Source: Tannerella sp. (GTDB taxonomy: Bacteria; Bacteroidota; Bacteroidia; Bacteroidales; Tannerellaceae). Taken from it: DNA of 9,181 nucleotides. The translations under genes and the position numbers were made by a program. Below are positions 1 through 7,618 of this stretch, piece by piece; the first letter of the stretch is position 1, and every line of letters begins with the position of its first letter. Location of the stretch: contig JAITBC010000379.1 in assembly GCA_031283785.1 (NCBI GenBank), positions 1-9,181 on the forward strand, in the 5' to 3' direction. The notes beneath the pieces were generated by a model. It had not been told where the DNA came from and made no database searches. It saw nothing but the letters and a program-made list of their open reading frames with translations.

Positions 1-13
1 TACTTTTTTTTAA

Positions 14-658
14 TACGTCAAATTATTTCATAACAAATCCTATATATCGGATGGACTGTTGCAACCGGGCGAGAAAGCGCCCGAGTATCAGAGTGCGCTG
101 CTGCCCGGACAGGTCAAACTGAAAGACCTCAGCGGGGCGGAAGGTATTCCGGATGGAAAGCTGGATAACTACGACATGGTGTATAAAGGAACTTCCGACC
201 CGGATTTCCTTTTCGGATTTAACAACACGTTAAAATATAAGGCTTTTGACATGAATATCTATTTCTACGGAGAAATCAACCGGTTACGGGGTACCAGTTA
301 TTATGAATCCTTCCAGGGATCGCTCATAGACGCTATGGGAAGTAATATTTCAAAACTGGGTCTGGAAACATGGCATCACGACTACCAAAATACAAAGACT
401 CCCAGTGCGATTATTTCCAATTACGGCAGTGGAGATTATTATACTCGAAAGATTTCTTATGTCCGGTGCCGGAACATTACGCTTGGATATGTCTTGCCCC
501 TGTCGGCGAAAATCGTCAACCGGGCACGTATTTACGCAGATGTGAACAATCCGTTTGTATTGACAAACTGGACCGGCCTCGACCCGGAAACGGACGAGCA
601 TCAATTTGCTTACCCGAATGTGACGGGTATAAGTTTCGGCATGGATATTACATTCTAA
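14..658 (+). CDS. C-terminal fragment of a SusC/RagA-type TonB-dependent receptor (5'-truncated)
   Basis: This encodes the last part of a SusC-like outer-membrane beta-barrel, which imports oligosaccharides with TonB energy and pairs with SusD. Visible family features are the loop KDLSGAEGIPDGKLDNYD (a version of the usual KDLNGDGxID segment), the following SDPDFLFGFNNTLKYKAFDMNIYF strands split by normal barrel patterning, RNITLGYVLP, and the C-terminal closing strand GISFGMDITF ending in aromatic Phe. The frame is closed by TAA at 11-13, so signal peptide, carboxypeptidase-like domain, plug and most of the barrel (typically about 1000 residues in all) are absent in frame. SusC-like residues seem to begin only near YISDGLLQ, around base 44. 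The first ATG-like start is TTG at 59, without a convincing ribosome site, so expression is doubtful. It ends 20 bp before susD, the normal operon arrangement. Truncation by rearrangement, or a frameshift in the T8 run at 4-11, are both possible. Confidence 0.85.
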   Translation, partial: YVKLFHNKSYISDGLLQPGEKAPEYQSALLPGQVKLKDLSGAEGIPDGKLDNYDMVYKGTSDPDFLFGFNNTLKYKAFDMNIYFYGEINRLRGTSYYESFQGSLIDAMGSNISKLGLETWHHDYQNTKTPSAIISNYGSGDYYTRKISYVRCRNITLGYVLPLSAKIVNRARIYADVNNPFVLTNWTGLDPETDEHQFAYPNVTGISFGMDITF

Positions 659-678
659 TCATTTAAAACAGAATTGAG

Positions 679-2175
679 ATGAAAAAAACAAGTATTTTTA
701 TTGTATTGTCAGTAGCTGTTATTGTACAGGGTTGCCGGCTGGAATCCGAAATGTATGATGCCATTAACCCGACCCTGTTCCCGAAGACGGCAAAAGATGC
801 GGAAGCGCTGGTAACAGGAAGTTGTTACAATATTTTCCAAAGCAGGGGATATGACGGGATTTTCAATATGAACAACGGCATTCAGATCGTCAATGATTTT
901 GCATCGGACAACAGTGAGTGCCAGTGGCGCGACCGTGAACCGGTCCTTTACGGACGCTGGACGGTAAACAGTCAAGGTTATATCAGCAATAGTTGGCAGT
1001 GGACGAAATTTATCAACAGCATGACGTTAAATATCGACCGTATCAGTCAAATCGACATGGATGAAACGCTTAAAAACCGTCTTATTGCGGAATTGCGTTG
1101 CGGACGCGGTTTTCTGGGATTTCTGATGTACGATTTTTACGGGCCGATTCCGATTGCCGATTTGGAAACGTTAAAGAATCCGCTGGAAGAAAAAATTATC
1201 CCGCGAGCCACGGAAGAGGAAATGCAAACGTTTATCGAAACAGAACTGACGGAAGCCGCCAAAATTCTGCCGTACAGCTACAAAAAAGGCGATTCCGATT
1301 ACGGGCGTTTCAGCAAAGGCGTATGCTACATGGTACTGTTGAAGTTTTACATGCAAACCCGGCAGTGGGCTAAAGCGGAAGCCGCCGGACGGGAGCTGAT
1401 GAAACCCGAATACGGATATGCCCTGGTACCCCGCTATAAGGACATCTTCACGCTGGAAAACGAGAAGAATGTGGAGACGATTTTCTCGTTCAACAGTTTG
1501 AAGGGATATCAGGAGCACAAGTGGCATCCGCATGTATTGCCGAATGACTATCCTACCGACCCGTCTCACGTAGTGAAATGGAACGGCTATAAAATCTCGT
1601 GGTGGTTTATGCACACCTATGAAGAAGGAGACCGGCGGCTGGAAACGATTGTTTCGGAATACACCGGAGTCGGTGGACTGTTACATAATGAAGAATTGGA
1701 TGTGGCCGGTGGCGAACAGATTCGATATGGCGCCGTACCGGTTAAATATGAAATTGACCGGACGACGACCGGCGAAGACAACCAGATTGATTACATTATC
1801 TACCGCTATGCCGACGCCCTTACGCTGCTGTCCGAAGCCATTGTCCGCAAGAATAATGCCGTTATGCAGGAAGCCGTCGACCTGCTGAACAGAGTGCGTA
1901 CCCGCGCCGGTCTTCCGGCCTGCACGCCGGCTGATTTCAGCGGCGTGCGCGACTTCTTAGACAAACTGCTGATGGAACGCGCGCATGAATTTTACTGGGA
2001 AGGCTGTCGCAGGCAGGATTTGATTCGCGACGGCTCCTGGGTCGAGGCGATGAAGTACAAAAGCCGGGTGATGGGACAAACGACGCTGGTGAATGAAAAT
2101 TACGTGCGTTTCCCGCTGCCTCAATCGGTAATTGACGAAGGGAAGGGCATTATTTTGCAGAATCCGGGATATTAA
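679..2175 (+). CDS. SusD/RagB-family outer-membrane nutrient-binding lipoprotein
   Basis: This is a full-length SusD-like protein (498 residues, a normal family length) that would sit on the cell surface and bind glycan for the partner SusC channel. The N-terminus MKKTSIFIVLSVAVIVQGC is a lipoprotein signal with Cys19 as the lipidated residue. Helical TPR-like segments carry the family signatures: AELRCGRGFLGFLMYDFYGPIPI at about 137-159, YRYADALTLLSEAI at 375-388, LLNRVRTRAGL at 402-412, and the C-terminal block LLMERAHEFYWEGCRRQDLIR at 430-450, ending FPLPQSVIDEGKGIILQNPGY. The start is the first ATG after the receptor stop and gives an ideal signal peptide. The gene follows the SusC fragment by 20 bp and is closed by a hairpin terminator. 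Family assignment is certain; the glycan cannot be read from sequence. The neighbouring GH28-like and DUF4832 proteins suggest a plant or host polysaccharide, but that is inference. Confidence 0.96.
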   Translation: MKKTSIFIVLSVAVIVQGCRLESEMYDAINPTLFPKTAKDAEALVTGSCYNIFQSRGYDGIFNMNNGIQIVNDFASDNSECQWRDREPVLYGRWTVNSQGYISNSWQWTKFINSMTLNIDRISQIDMDETLKNRLIAELRCGRGFLGFLMYDFYGPIPIADLETLKNPLEEKIIPRATEEEMQTFIETELTEAAKILPYSYKKGDSDYGRFSKGVCYMVLLKFYMQTRQWAKAEAAGRELMKPEYGYALVPRYKDIFTLENEKNVETIFSFNSLKGYQEHKWHPHVLPNDYPTDPSHVVKWNGYKISWWFMHTYEEGDRRLETIVSEYTGVGGLLHNEELDVAGGEQIRYGAVPVKYEIDRTTTGEDNQIDYIIYRYADALTLLSEAIVRKNNAVMQEAVDLLNRVRTRAGLPACTPADFSGVRDFLDKLLMERAHEFYWEGCRRQDLIRDGSWVEAMKYKSRVMGQTTLVNENYVRFPLPQSVIDEGKGIILQNPGY

Positions 2176-2192
2176 ACGATGATTATAAACCG

Positions 2193-2229
2193 AACGTTGC
2201 CGGAATGAAACGAATATTCCGGCAACGTT
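2193..2229 (+). terminator. Hairpin terminator after susD
   Basis: A perfect 14-bp stem (AACGTTGCCGGAAT at 2193-2206 pairing with ATTCCGGCAACGTT at 2216-2229) closes a 9-base loop 17 bp after the susD stop codon. A short T-containing tail (TTTAAAGTTTT) follows. Position and strength fit a factor-independent terminator or 3'-end stabiliser separating susC/susD from the DUF4832 gene. A smaller hairpin (CCCTGT/ACAGGG, 2284-2289 and 2296-2301) lies in the leader of the next gene and is too short to call. Confidence 0.72.
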
Positions 2230-2330
2230 TAAAGTTTTGCAGACATGAACAAATGTATTAATAAATGAAGCGATCAATAACAACCCTGTCTGATTACAGG
2301 GATTCACAAACAAGCTAAACAATATCGGAC

Positions 2331-3737
2331 ATGAAATCAAAAAGAAACAGACCATATTACCTGTTCTTCCTGTTAACAGTATTTTTATCAATCAGCTTTA
2401 CAGCCGTCAACCGCAATGATTCGTCAGGTTTAAAAATGCCTGATACGGAAGAAACCGGCCATGCACGGGTGCTTGTTCACCCGCAAGATAACCTCCGGGG
2501 ACTTAACAATCCGGATATGGGTTGGTATTATTATAAATATGACAACAGTCCCCACAAATATGGAACACGCAATCCCGATAACGAAGTTTTTGACTACTGG
2601 CCGGGGATGACGGCAATATATTATCGAATAGATTGGGGTCATCTGGAACCGGAAAAAGGGAAATATAATTGGGACATGATTGATAACTCGGCAAAATATT
2701 GGATTGCAGCAGGGAAACAGCTTTGTTTTCGTATAACTGCACTCGAAGGTTATGAAAATGCAACACCTGAGTGGGTCGGGACTGGATATGACCCGGATCA
2801 TCCTGCATTCTTGAAGGCGCTCGACGATTTTCTTGCTGCCTTTGCAGAAAGATACGACGGCAAACCGTATGTTGCATATATAGATATCGGTACAATCGGT
2901 ATTTGGGGCGAAGGACACGGGGCTATCGACGACAGCGTTCGTATCAGGCATATCGATATGCATTTGAAACATTTCAAGAAAACGCTTCTGGTAATCAATG
3001 ATGATTTCGGCCCCATGGTTTGTGAATATGCCCGTAAAAAAGGAATGACGATTCGCGATGATAGTGTAATGTGGCACTTTAAAATGTTTCCTTCCGGCGT
3101 TTCATACGAGACATACTGGCCGGTGCATCCAACTATTATAGAAACGTGTCACTATGATAACATCAAAAACAAATATAACCCCTGGAACGTCGGATGGAGC
3201 GATGAAGCGCTTCTTGAAACAATTGAAAAATATCATGCCAGTTGGGTATCGGTACACGGTTGGCCAGATGATTTCTGGAGTGAAAGACAGGAATGTATCA
3301 AAGCCGCTAATTTACGTATGGGATACCGCTTGCAATTAATAGAAGCTTCCTGGATTCAACATGTAACAGTGAATAGAAGTACTTACTTTGTAACAAAGTG
3401 GCGAAATGCAGGTGTTGCCCCATGTTATGGCGGAGGATATGTTGCCATCACGATTAAGAATAATAAAGATTCAATAGTTGCCAAAGGCGTTTGCCAAGAT
3501 TTTAATGTTCGCAGTTTAGAACCCGGACCCAAAGAGATATTCGGTACAACGGAAGGCTGTTTAGTGACATTGAATTTGCCGAAAAATCTTCAAAGCGGTG
3601 AATATCGGGTATATATTTCCGTAGGTAATAAAGAGGGCGAACCGGTTTATGCACTTCCATATGACGCCGAAGACGATTCCCTGCGTTATTTATTAGGAAA
3701 AATCAATATTGTAGAGGAAAATAGAATCCCCGAATAA
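2331..3737 (+). CDS. Secreted DUF4832 glycoside-hydrolase-like protein (Sec-exported paralogue A)
   Basis: This is a 468-residue protein with a Sec signal (KSKRNR followed by a hydrophobic stretch to about residue 25, no lipobox cysteine). The N-terminal half looks like a TIM-barrel glycosidase: NNPDMGWYYY at 59-68, a YYRIDWGHLEPEKGKYNWDMID segment at 97-118 typical of beta-galactosidase-like enzymes (the 'rooms of E-P-x-x-G-x-Y/F-x-W' pattern), and FAERYDGKPYVAYIDIG before IGIWGEGH. Glu194 in WGEGH and Glu271 in TIIETCHY sit where acid/base and nucleophile would be in clan GH-A-like enzymes; this catalytic role is inferred. The DUF4832 region follows, and about 340-460 resembles an Ig-like beta domain (WRNAGVAPCYGGGY). 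It is a clear paralogue of the protein at 5776-7299. It lies behind the susD terminator, with a 155-bp gap, so it may have its own promoter. The substrate is unknown. Confidence 0.85.
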   Translation: MKSKRNRPYYLFFLLTVFLSISFTAVNRNDSSGLKMPDTEETGHARVLVHPQDNLRGLNNPDMGWYYYKYDNSPHKYGTRNPDNEVFDYWPGMTAIYYRIDWGHLEPEKGKYNWDMIDNSAKYWIAAGKQLCFRITALEGYENATPEWVGTGYDPDHPAFLKALDDFLAAFAERYDGKPYVAYIDIGTIGIWGEGHGAIDDSVRIRHIDMHLKHFKKTLLVINDDFGPMVCEYARKKGMTIRDDSVMWHFKMFPSGVSYETYWPVHPTIIETCHYDNIKNKYNPWNVGWSDEALLETIEKYHASWVSVHGWPDDFWSERQECIKAANLRMGYRLQLIEASWIQHVTVNRSTYFVTKWRNAGVAPCYGGGYVAITIKNNKDSIVAKGVCQDFNVRSLEPGPKEIFGTTEGCLVTLNLPKNLQSGEYRVYISVGNKEGEPVYALPYDAEDDSLRYLLGKINIVEENRIPE

Positions 3738-3989
3738 ATCTGTAAAATCCATTTGAAATAGCCATTGGATAATATAATCGTGCCCGGACGAAAGGCCTCG
3801 TTTCCGTCGGACGAAAAGCGATTGCCGATCAAGACAATCCTGATGCAACAATCGCACCCGACGGTGAAGCCGTTATATGGAAAAAAACGAAAGAAAAAAT
3901 ATTCAATTTTATTATACAAACAACACTTTAATCGCTTTAATATGAAAGATTTTAGAACATTATTTTTAAACAGAGAAACCGTCATTTCA
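3738..3989 (+). other. Intergenic stretch with a possible decayed coding fragment
   Basis: These 252 bp separate the DUF4832 gene from the beta-helix lipoprotein. The part from about 3773 to 3928 is less AT-rich than its flanks and is open in the frame beginning at 3773, giving a protein-like string that includes DQDNPDATIAPDGEAVIWKK. It has no start codon, is closed by TAA at 3770-3772 just upstream, and I recognise no family. It could be a gene relic or chance. A TTG at 3765 opens a longer frame into the next gene, but the lipoprotein signal argues against using it. No promoter or terminator is obvious. Confidence 0.3.
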
Positions 3990-5414
3990 ATGTGTATCAA
4001 ATGCTATTGCATACTGTCGATATATTTATTATTTGCCGGATGTACGAATCATCCGAAGACAAGGACAATATATGCCGGCGAATGGGGTATCACTTTAAAC
4101 AGCGACGTTTATAAAGGCGGCGGTACGGATATGACCAAAAAATTGCAGGCCTTACTTGATAAAGCGCCTGAATGGGGGCGGTTGCATCTGATATTGGACG
4201 GAGCGGCGCTGGTAAGCCGTTCAATTAAAATACACTCCAATACAACCATTGAATGTCCCGACAAGTCTTGCGGCCTTTTTCTTGCAGACAGTTCCAATTG
4301 CAGTGTGATTTGCAATGCAAACGGGGATTTAAAAAATATCCGCGACCATAATATCACGCTCATTGGAGGAGTGTACAACAATAACTCGCCGGGACAGGTT
4401 CATCATCTTGGAGAAATGTATAACAAAAACTCGCCGGGGCCGGGAGATAACACTGTTCACTTTATGTCAAACTGGGTGTTTGCGATGAGTTTTTATGGCG
4501 TGGAAAACTTTATTATGCGGGATGTGACGATTGCTAATCAACGTACATTTGCAATGCTTATGGCAAATTGGAAATACGTAACAATGGAAAATATCCATAT
4601 CGACCGCAAGGAACGAGCAGATCATCAAAATCAGGATGGACTGCATTTCTTTGGCCCGGGACGGTTTCTTACCTTACGTAATATTTACGGTAATTCGGGT
4701 GACGACTTTATTGCATTAGCGCCTGATGAACATGACCTTGAATCAAGTATCGAAGATGTTTTGATTGACGGCGTACATTTGGAAGATGCCGATCAGGGTA
4801 TTCGCCTGTTGTCACGGAATAACGGTAAGCTGGATCGTGTATTTATCCGTAACGTTACCGGCACATACCGCAGTTATGGATTTTTCGTCATTCCACACTA
4901 TGGAGGAAATTGCAGCCATTATGGTAATATCGTGTTCGATATGATTGATCTTCGCCCTTTAAAGAATAACTATGATCACGAACGTCCTTTTCTCTTTAGA
5001 TTCGAAGGAAATATGGAAAGTATTACGCTAAAAAATATTTACCATCACACACCGGATTTCGATCATACTTTGTTTATCGTCAAAGGAGTATCTTATAAAC
5101 AGCCGGGCAACAACACCACCAAAATCAGACGCCTGATGATTGATGGTTTATATGTGGATGAACAGAACAAAAACAGCCTTCCCGATACCTATATTGATGT
5201 TCAAGACGGCGCTGACATTGATCTTTTATCAGTGAAAAATGTAATCATACGCCGTGCGGACGGCTTACCCAAACACGCTTCGTTAGTAAGGGTGAAGAAA
5301 GACAGTTCTATTTCCGAATTGTTGCTTAACGACGTTAGTGCGCCATGTCTGAACAAATTATTGGACGCGCCCGTGGGAAGCATATACAGGATAGAAAAAA
5401 ATAATGTAGAATAA
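3990..5414 (+). CDS. GH28-like right-handed parallel beta-helix lipoprotein (polygalacturonase-like)
   Basis: From ATG 3990 the product is 474 residues and begins MCIKCYCILSIYLLFAGC, a compact lipoprotein signal with Cys18 in the lipobox, so it is probably anchored to the outer membrane. An in-frame ATG at 3942 adds 16 residues and is also possible. After a short GGGTDMTKKLQALLD element typical of pectin-lyase-fold proteins, repeated coil units follow (ITLIGGVY, FIMRDVTIANQ, VTMENIHIDR, LTLRNIYGNSGDDFIAL, VLIDGVHLEDADQGIRLLSR, VFIRNVTG). NQDG with Asp216 and GDD with Asp238/239 match the GH28 catalytic aspartates, and Arg272 in GIRLLSR may match the GH28 RIK arginine. The GH28 GHG histidine motif is not evident, so the family is related to rather than identical with classic polygalacturonases. 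It follows the DUF4832 gene on the same strand and probably acts on the same glycan. Confidence 0.8.
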   Translation: MCIKCYCILSIYLLFAGCTNHPKTRTIYAGEWGITLNSDVYKGGGTDMTKKLQALLDKAPEWGRLHLILDGAALVSRSIKIHSNTTIECPDKSCGLFLADSSNCSVICNANGDLKNIRDHNITLIGGVYNNNSPGQVHHLGEMYNKNSPGPGDNTVHFMSNWVFAMSFYGVENFIMRDVTIANQRTFAMLMANWKYVTMENIHIDRKERADHQNQDGLHFFGPGRFLTLRNIYGNSGDDFIALAPDEHDLESSIEDVLIDGVHLEDADQGIRLLSRNNGKLDRVFIRNVTGTYRSYGFFVIPHYGGNCSHYGNIVFDMIDLRPLKNNYDHERPFLFRFEGNMESITLKNIYHHTPDFDHTLFIVKGVSYKQPGNNTTKIRRLMIDGLYVDEQNKNSLPDTYIDVQDGADIDLLSVKNVIIRRADGLPKHASLVRVKKDSSISELLLNDVSAPCLNKLLDAPVGSIYRIEKNNVE

Positions 5415-5420
5415 TTTACG

Positions 5421-5480
5421 TGATTAAAAGCAGGAATATTCATCACTATCTTAGCACCCCTGATTAAAGAAGCAATATTG
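5421..5480 (+). repeat. Imperfect direct repeat in front of the transposase fragment
   Basis: TGATTAAAAGCAGGAATATT (5421-5440) recurs imperfectly as TGATTAAAGAAGCAATATTG (5461-5480), 40 bp apart. The interval holds CACTATCTTAGCACC, which loosely resembles a Bacteroidetes -7 box. This could be the leader and left end of the IS1595-type element whose gene begins at 5483, but no matching right end is present in the window, so the end cannot be fixed. Confidence 0.3.
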
Positions 5481-5482
5481 AT

Positions 5483-5758
5483 ATGAACCTGTTGAATTTC
5501 AGTCCAAATTATCCTGACGAGTCAAGTTGTAAAGCCAAAAGGAAAGCGGTGCGCGACAAACAGGGTGTTGTATGTCCTCATTGCGGCAGTATGGAGCATT
5601 ATTGGAAATCCGACAAGGCATGTTACGAGTGCAAAAAGCGTAAATATCGCCAGGGTTTGCGAGCCAGCACAATCATGCACCGGTCCCGCTTACCCTTCCG
5701 CTATTGGTTTGTAGCGTTTCATCTGCTGACCTCCACCACAGACTGTCCGAAAACATAG
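5483..5758 (+). pseudogene. N-terminal fragment of an IS1595-family transposase
   Basis: The first about 85 of 91 residues match the N-terminus of IS1595-type transposases: a Bacteroidetes-like leader (MNLLNFSPNYPDESSCKAKRKAVRDKQG), a zinc ribbon beginning VVCPHCGSMEHYW, then YECKKRKYRQGLRASTIMHRSRLPFRYWFVAFHLLTST. Full-length proteins continue for some 200 further residues with the DDE/N catalytic domain, which is absent. Homology stops at about 5736 and is followed by a few unrelated codons and TAG. The second half of the zinc ribbon reads CKKR where CxxC is expected, so one zinc ligand has also been lost. No right end of the element is visible. The relic therefore marks a recombination junction between the AT-richer left module and the GC-richer module that starts just after it. 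Confidence 0.85.
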
Positions 5759-5775
5759 TTACTAATAAAAACAAG

Positions 5776-7299
5776 ATGAAAACAATTTCTATGGAACGAA
5801 GAAAATTTCTGAAACAGGCGGGCATGGCTACCGCCGCGCTTACAGTCGGCGATCATTCTGCCGCGACAACCTTTGCGGCGACGCAATCGGCAGCAGCGCC
5901 GCAGACAACGGTTTTTAAAGCGAAGGAAACCGGCCATGCCGCGCCGCATGACCATGGCAAAGCGCTCGTGAATCCCGACATGGGATGGACCATGCACTTC
6001 TATTCCAATGTCCCCGCGAACTATGGTTCCAAACTGGCGCCATCCGATACGCTGGACTACTTTCCGGGGCTGAGTACGGTCTATCTCCGTCTGCCCTGGG
6101 CTTTTATTGAGCCTGAGGAAGGCCGGTTTAACTGGGAAATGCTTGATACGCCGGCCCAGCGCTGGATCGAGAAAGGAAAAAAAACAGCTTTTCGCATCAC
6201 AGCATCCGAAAACTGGATGCGTTCCGGTACGCCCGAGTGGGTTTACCGAGCCGGGGCGAAATACGAAGATAGGAGCGACTTTTTGGGCGACTATCTGGAT
6301 CCCGATTTCGGCGACCCTATTTTCCTTGAAAAGATGGAAAACTTCATCAGAACCATGGCCGAACGTTATGACGGCAAGTCCTGTACAGCCTTTGTGGACC
6401 TCGGACATTTCGGCATGTGGGGCGAAGGACATACGTGGAGATTCGGCAAATACGGGGCATCGTGGGCGCTGGAGACCCAGAAAAAGCATATTGACCTTTA
6501 TTGCCGTCATTTCAAAAAGACGCTGCTTTGCCTTTCGGATGATTACACCGGAAGTAACCAGCCCAATGAACACTTTGCCATCACGGACTACGCTTTTTTA
6601 CGCGGCGTGAGCCTTCGCGACGACAGTATTCTGGTTGATCCGCCACCGAATAGCTGGTATCACAGCAAGATGGCACAACTTTTCTGGCCGTCGCTGCCCG
6701 TCATTCTCGAGCACGAACACTACGGGTCTTCCACAGGTAAAGGTGCATGGGACAGGGAATTGCTCCTGCAGTCGGTGGAAGATTATCATGCTTCCTACAT
6801 GTCGATTCACTGGTGGCCGGAGATATTGCTGGAAGAAAACCGGGAAGTCATCGACCGCATCAACCGCAGGATGGGCTACCGCCTGCAAATGAAGGATATG
6901 CAATGGCCGGACAGCATACCGGTCGGCGAACCTTTCACCATCCGGAGCCAGTGGTGCAACGCCGGCGTGGCGCCCTGTTACGGAGGCGGTTATCCCTGCT
7001 TCACCCTCAAGGACGACCGGGGCGGTATCGTATCAGTTCTGACGGATACTTCTTTCAATGTAAAGACGTTGCCGGTGGCTCCTCCCGGCGAGGCGACGGC
7101 GTCGGCGTTATCCTCACAATTTACCGTAGCGCCCGCGTTCGGAGGTTTTTCCAGAGCCTGCCAGCCGGGAACATATGACCTGTTTTTCTCCGTGGGAAAA
7201 GCGAACGGGACACCTCTCTACGAACTGCCTTATGCAGAGAGTGACGGTCACAAACGGTATCATGCGGGCAAGATTACACTGGCCGAACGAAAAGTATGA
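5776..7299 (+). CDS. DUF4832 glycoside-hydrolase-like protein with twin-arginine signal (paralogue B)
   Basis: This is a paralogue of the 2331-3737 product, 507 residues from ATG 5776 (ATG 5791, giving MERRKFLKQAG, is equally plausible). The N-terminus has a Tat-type motif ERRKFLK followed by an Ala/Thr-rich hydrophobic stretch to about residue 40. Shared blocks with paralogue A are ETGHA, NPDMGW, the IEPEEGRFNWEMLDTPAQRW barrel segment (111-130), RITASE, TPEWV, MAERYDGKSCTAFVDLG, GMWGEGH with Glu217, HFKKTLL, SLRDDSI, PVILEHEHY with Glu312, DYHASYMSIHWWP and NAGVAPCYGGGY. The two Glu residues align with Glu194/Glu271 of paralogue A and are candidate catalytic residues (inference). The C-terminal 380-505 region looks like a beta-sandwich and carries an extra loop of about 20 residues around 430-455. 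Base composition is visibly more GC-rich than in paralogue A, which suggests a different recent history. An upstream extension to 5704 runs through the transposase relic and is rejected as start. Confidence 0.87.
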   Translation: MKTISMERRKFLKQAGMATAALTVGDHSAATTFAATQSAAAPQTTVFKAKETGHAAPHDHGKALVNPDMGWTMHFYSNVPANYGSKLAPSDTLDYFPGLSTVYLRLPWAFIEPEEGRFNWEMLDTPAQRWIEKGKKTAFRITASENWMRSGTPEWVYRAGAKYEDRSDFLGDYLDPDFGDPIFLEKMENFIRTMAERYDGKSCTAFVDLGHFGMWGEGHTWRFGKYGASWALETQKKHIDLYCRHFKKTLLCLSDDYTGSNQPNEHFAITDYAFLRGVSLRDDSILVDPPPNSWYHSKMAQLFWPSLPVILEHEHYGSSTGKGAWDRELLLQSVEDYHASYMSIHWWPEILLEENREVIDRINRRMGYRLQMKDMQWPDSIPVGEPFTIRSQWCNAGVAPCYGGGYPCFTLKDDRGGIVSVLTDTSFNVKTLPVAPPGEATASALSSQFTVAPAFGGFSRACQPGTYDLFFSVGKANGTPLYELPYAESDGHKRYHAGKITLAERKV

Positions 7300-7311
7300 A
7301 TCTATCCCCTT

Positions 7312-7383
7312 GTGCATTTCCCGCTGCCTTAATCAGTCATTGACGAAGGTAAAGGCGCTATTTTGCAGAATCCGGGATGTTGA
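7312..7383 (+). pseudogene. Relic of the 3' end of a second susD gene
   Basis: The bases starting 12 bp after the DUF4832 stop align with the final 23 codons of the susD gene at 2104-2175, with identical stretches such as TTTCCCGCTGCCT, ATTGACGAAGG and ATTTTGCAGAATCCGGGAT. Read in that frame it gives VHFPLP, a stop (TAA where the intact copy has CAA), then SVIDEGKGAILQNPGC and TGA. It is thus a decayed susD C-terminus without any upstream part. Its order (DUF4832 then susD end) is the opposite of the left copy (susD then DUF4832), which fits a collapsed tandem or imported PUL module. Confidence 0.85.
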
Positions 7384-7452
7384 TTTTTGAAATTGAAAAT
7401 AATCAAGGAAGTAGCGGAAGAAAATTAACAAAACCTTAACCATATAGCTGAT

Positions 7453-7480
7453 ATGCCGTAATATACCGGCATTACTTTTG
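7453..7480 (+). promoter_or_regulatory. Promoter-like TActTTTG box abutting a 6-bp dyad
   Basis: TACTTTTG at 7473-7480 matches the Bacteroidetes -7 consensus TAnnTTTG. Immediately upstream ATGCCG (7453-7458) and CGGCAT (7467-7472) form a dyad around an 8-base centre, in the spacer where a repressor or activator could bind. No good TTTG -33 element is present at the usual distance, so activity is uncertain. What it would drive is unclear; only a 47-codon frame follows directly. Confidence 0.3.
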
Positions 7481-7618
7481 TCGCAAAAATTTCAGATAAT
7501 TATGAGACAAAGTATGAGAATCGGAGATACATGCCAAAGAAAACAAAGAAGAAATGTATGTTTTAAAAGCATGTTTTTAAAATATATGGAAAAAAGAACA
7601 ACTTATCAAAATATACCG

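Noticed and set aside
3765..3989. TTG start adding 75 residues to the GH28-like protein
   Set aside because: It would place the lipobox cysteine at residue 93, far too deep for a lipoprotein signal.
5704..5775. Upstream TTG/ATG-type extension of DUF4832-B
   Set aside because: It runs through the transposase relic in another frame and would bury the twin-arginine signal inside the protein.
5719..6573. 284-codon open frame on the minus strand
   Set aside because: It lies wholly opposite the DUF4832-B gene and the transposase relic, has no recognisable domain, and is explained as a shadow of GC-rich coding sequence.
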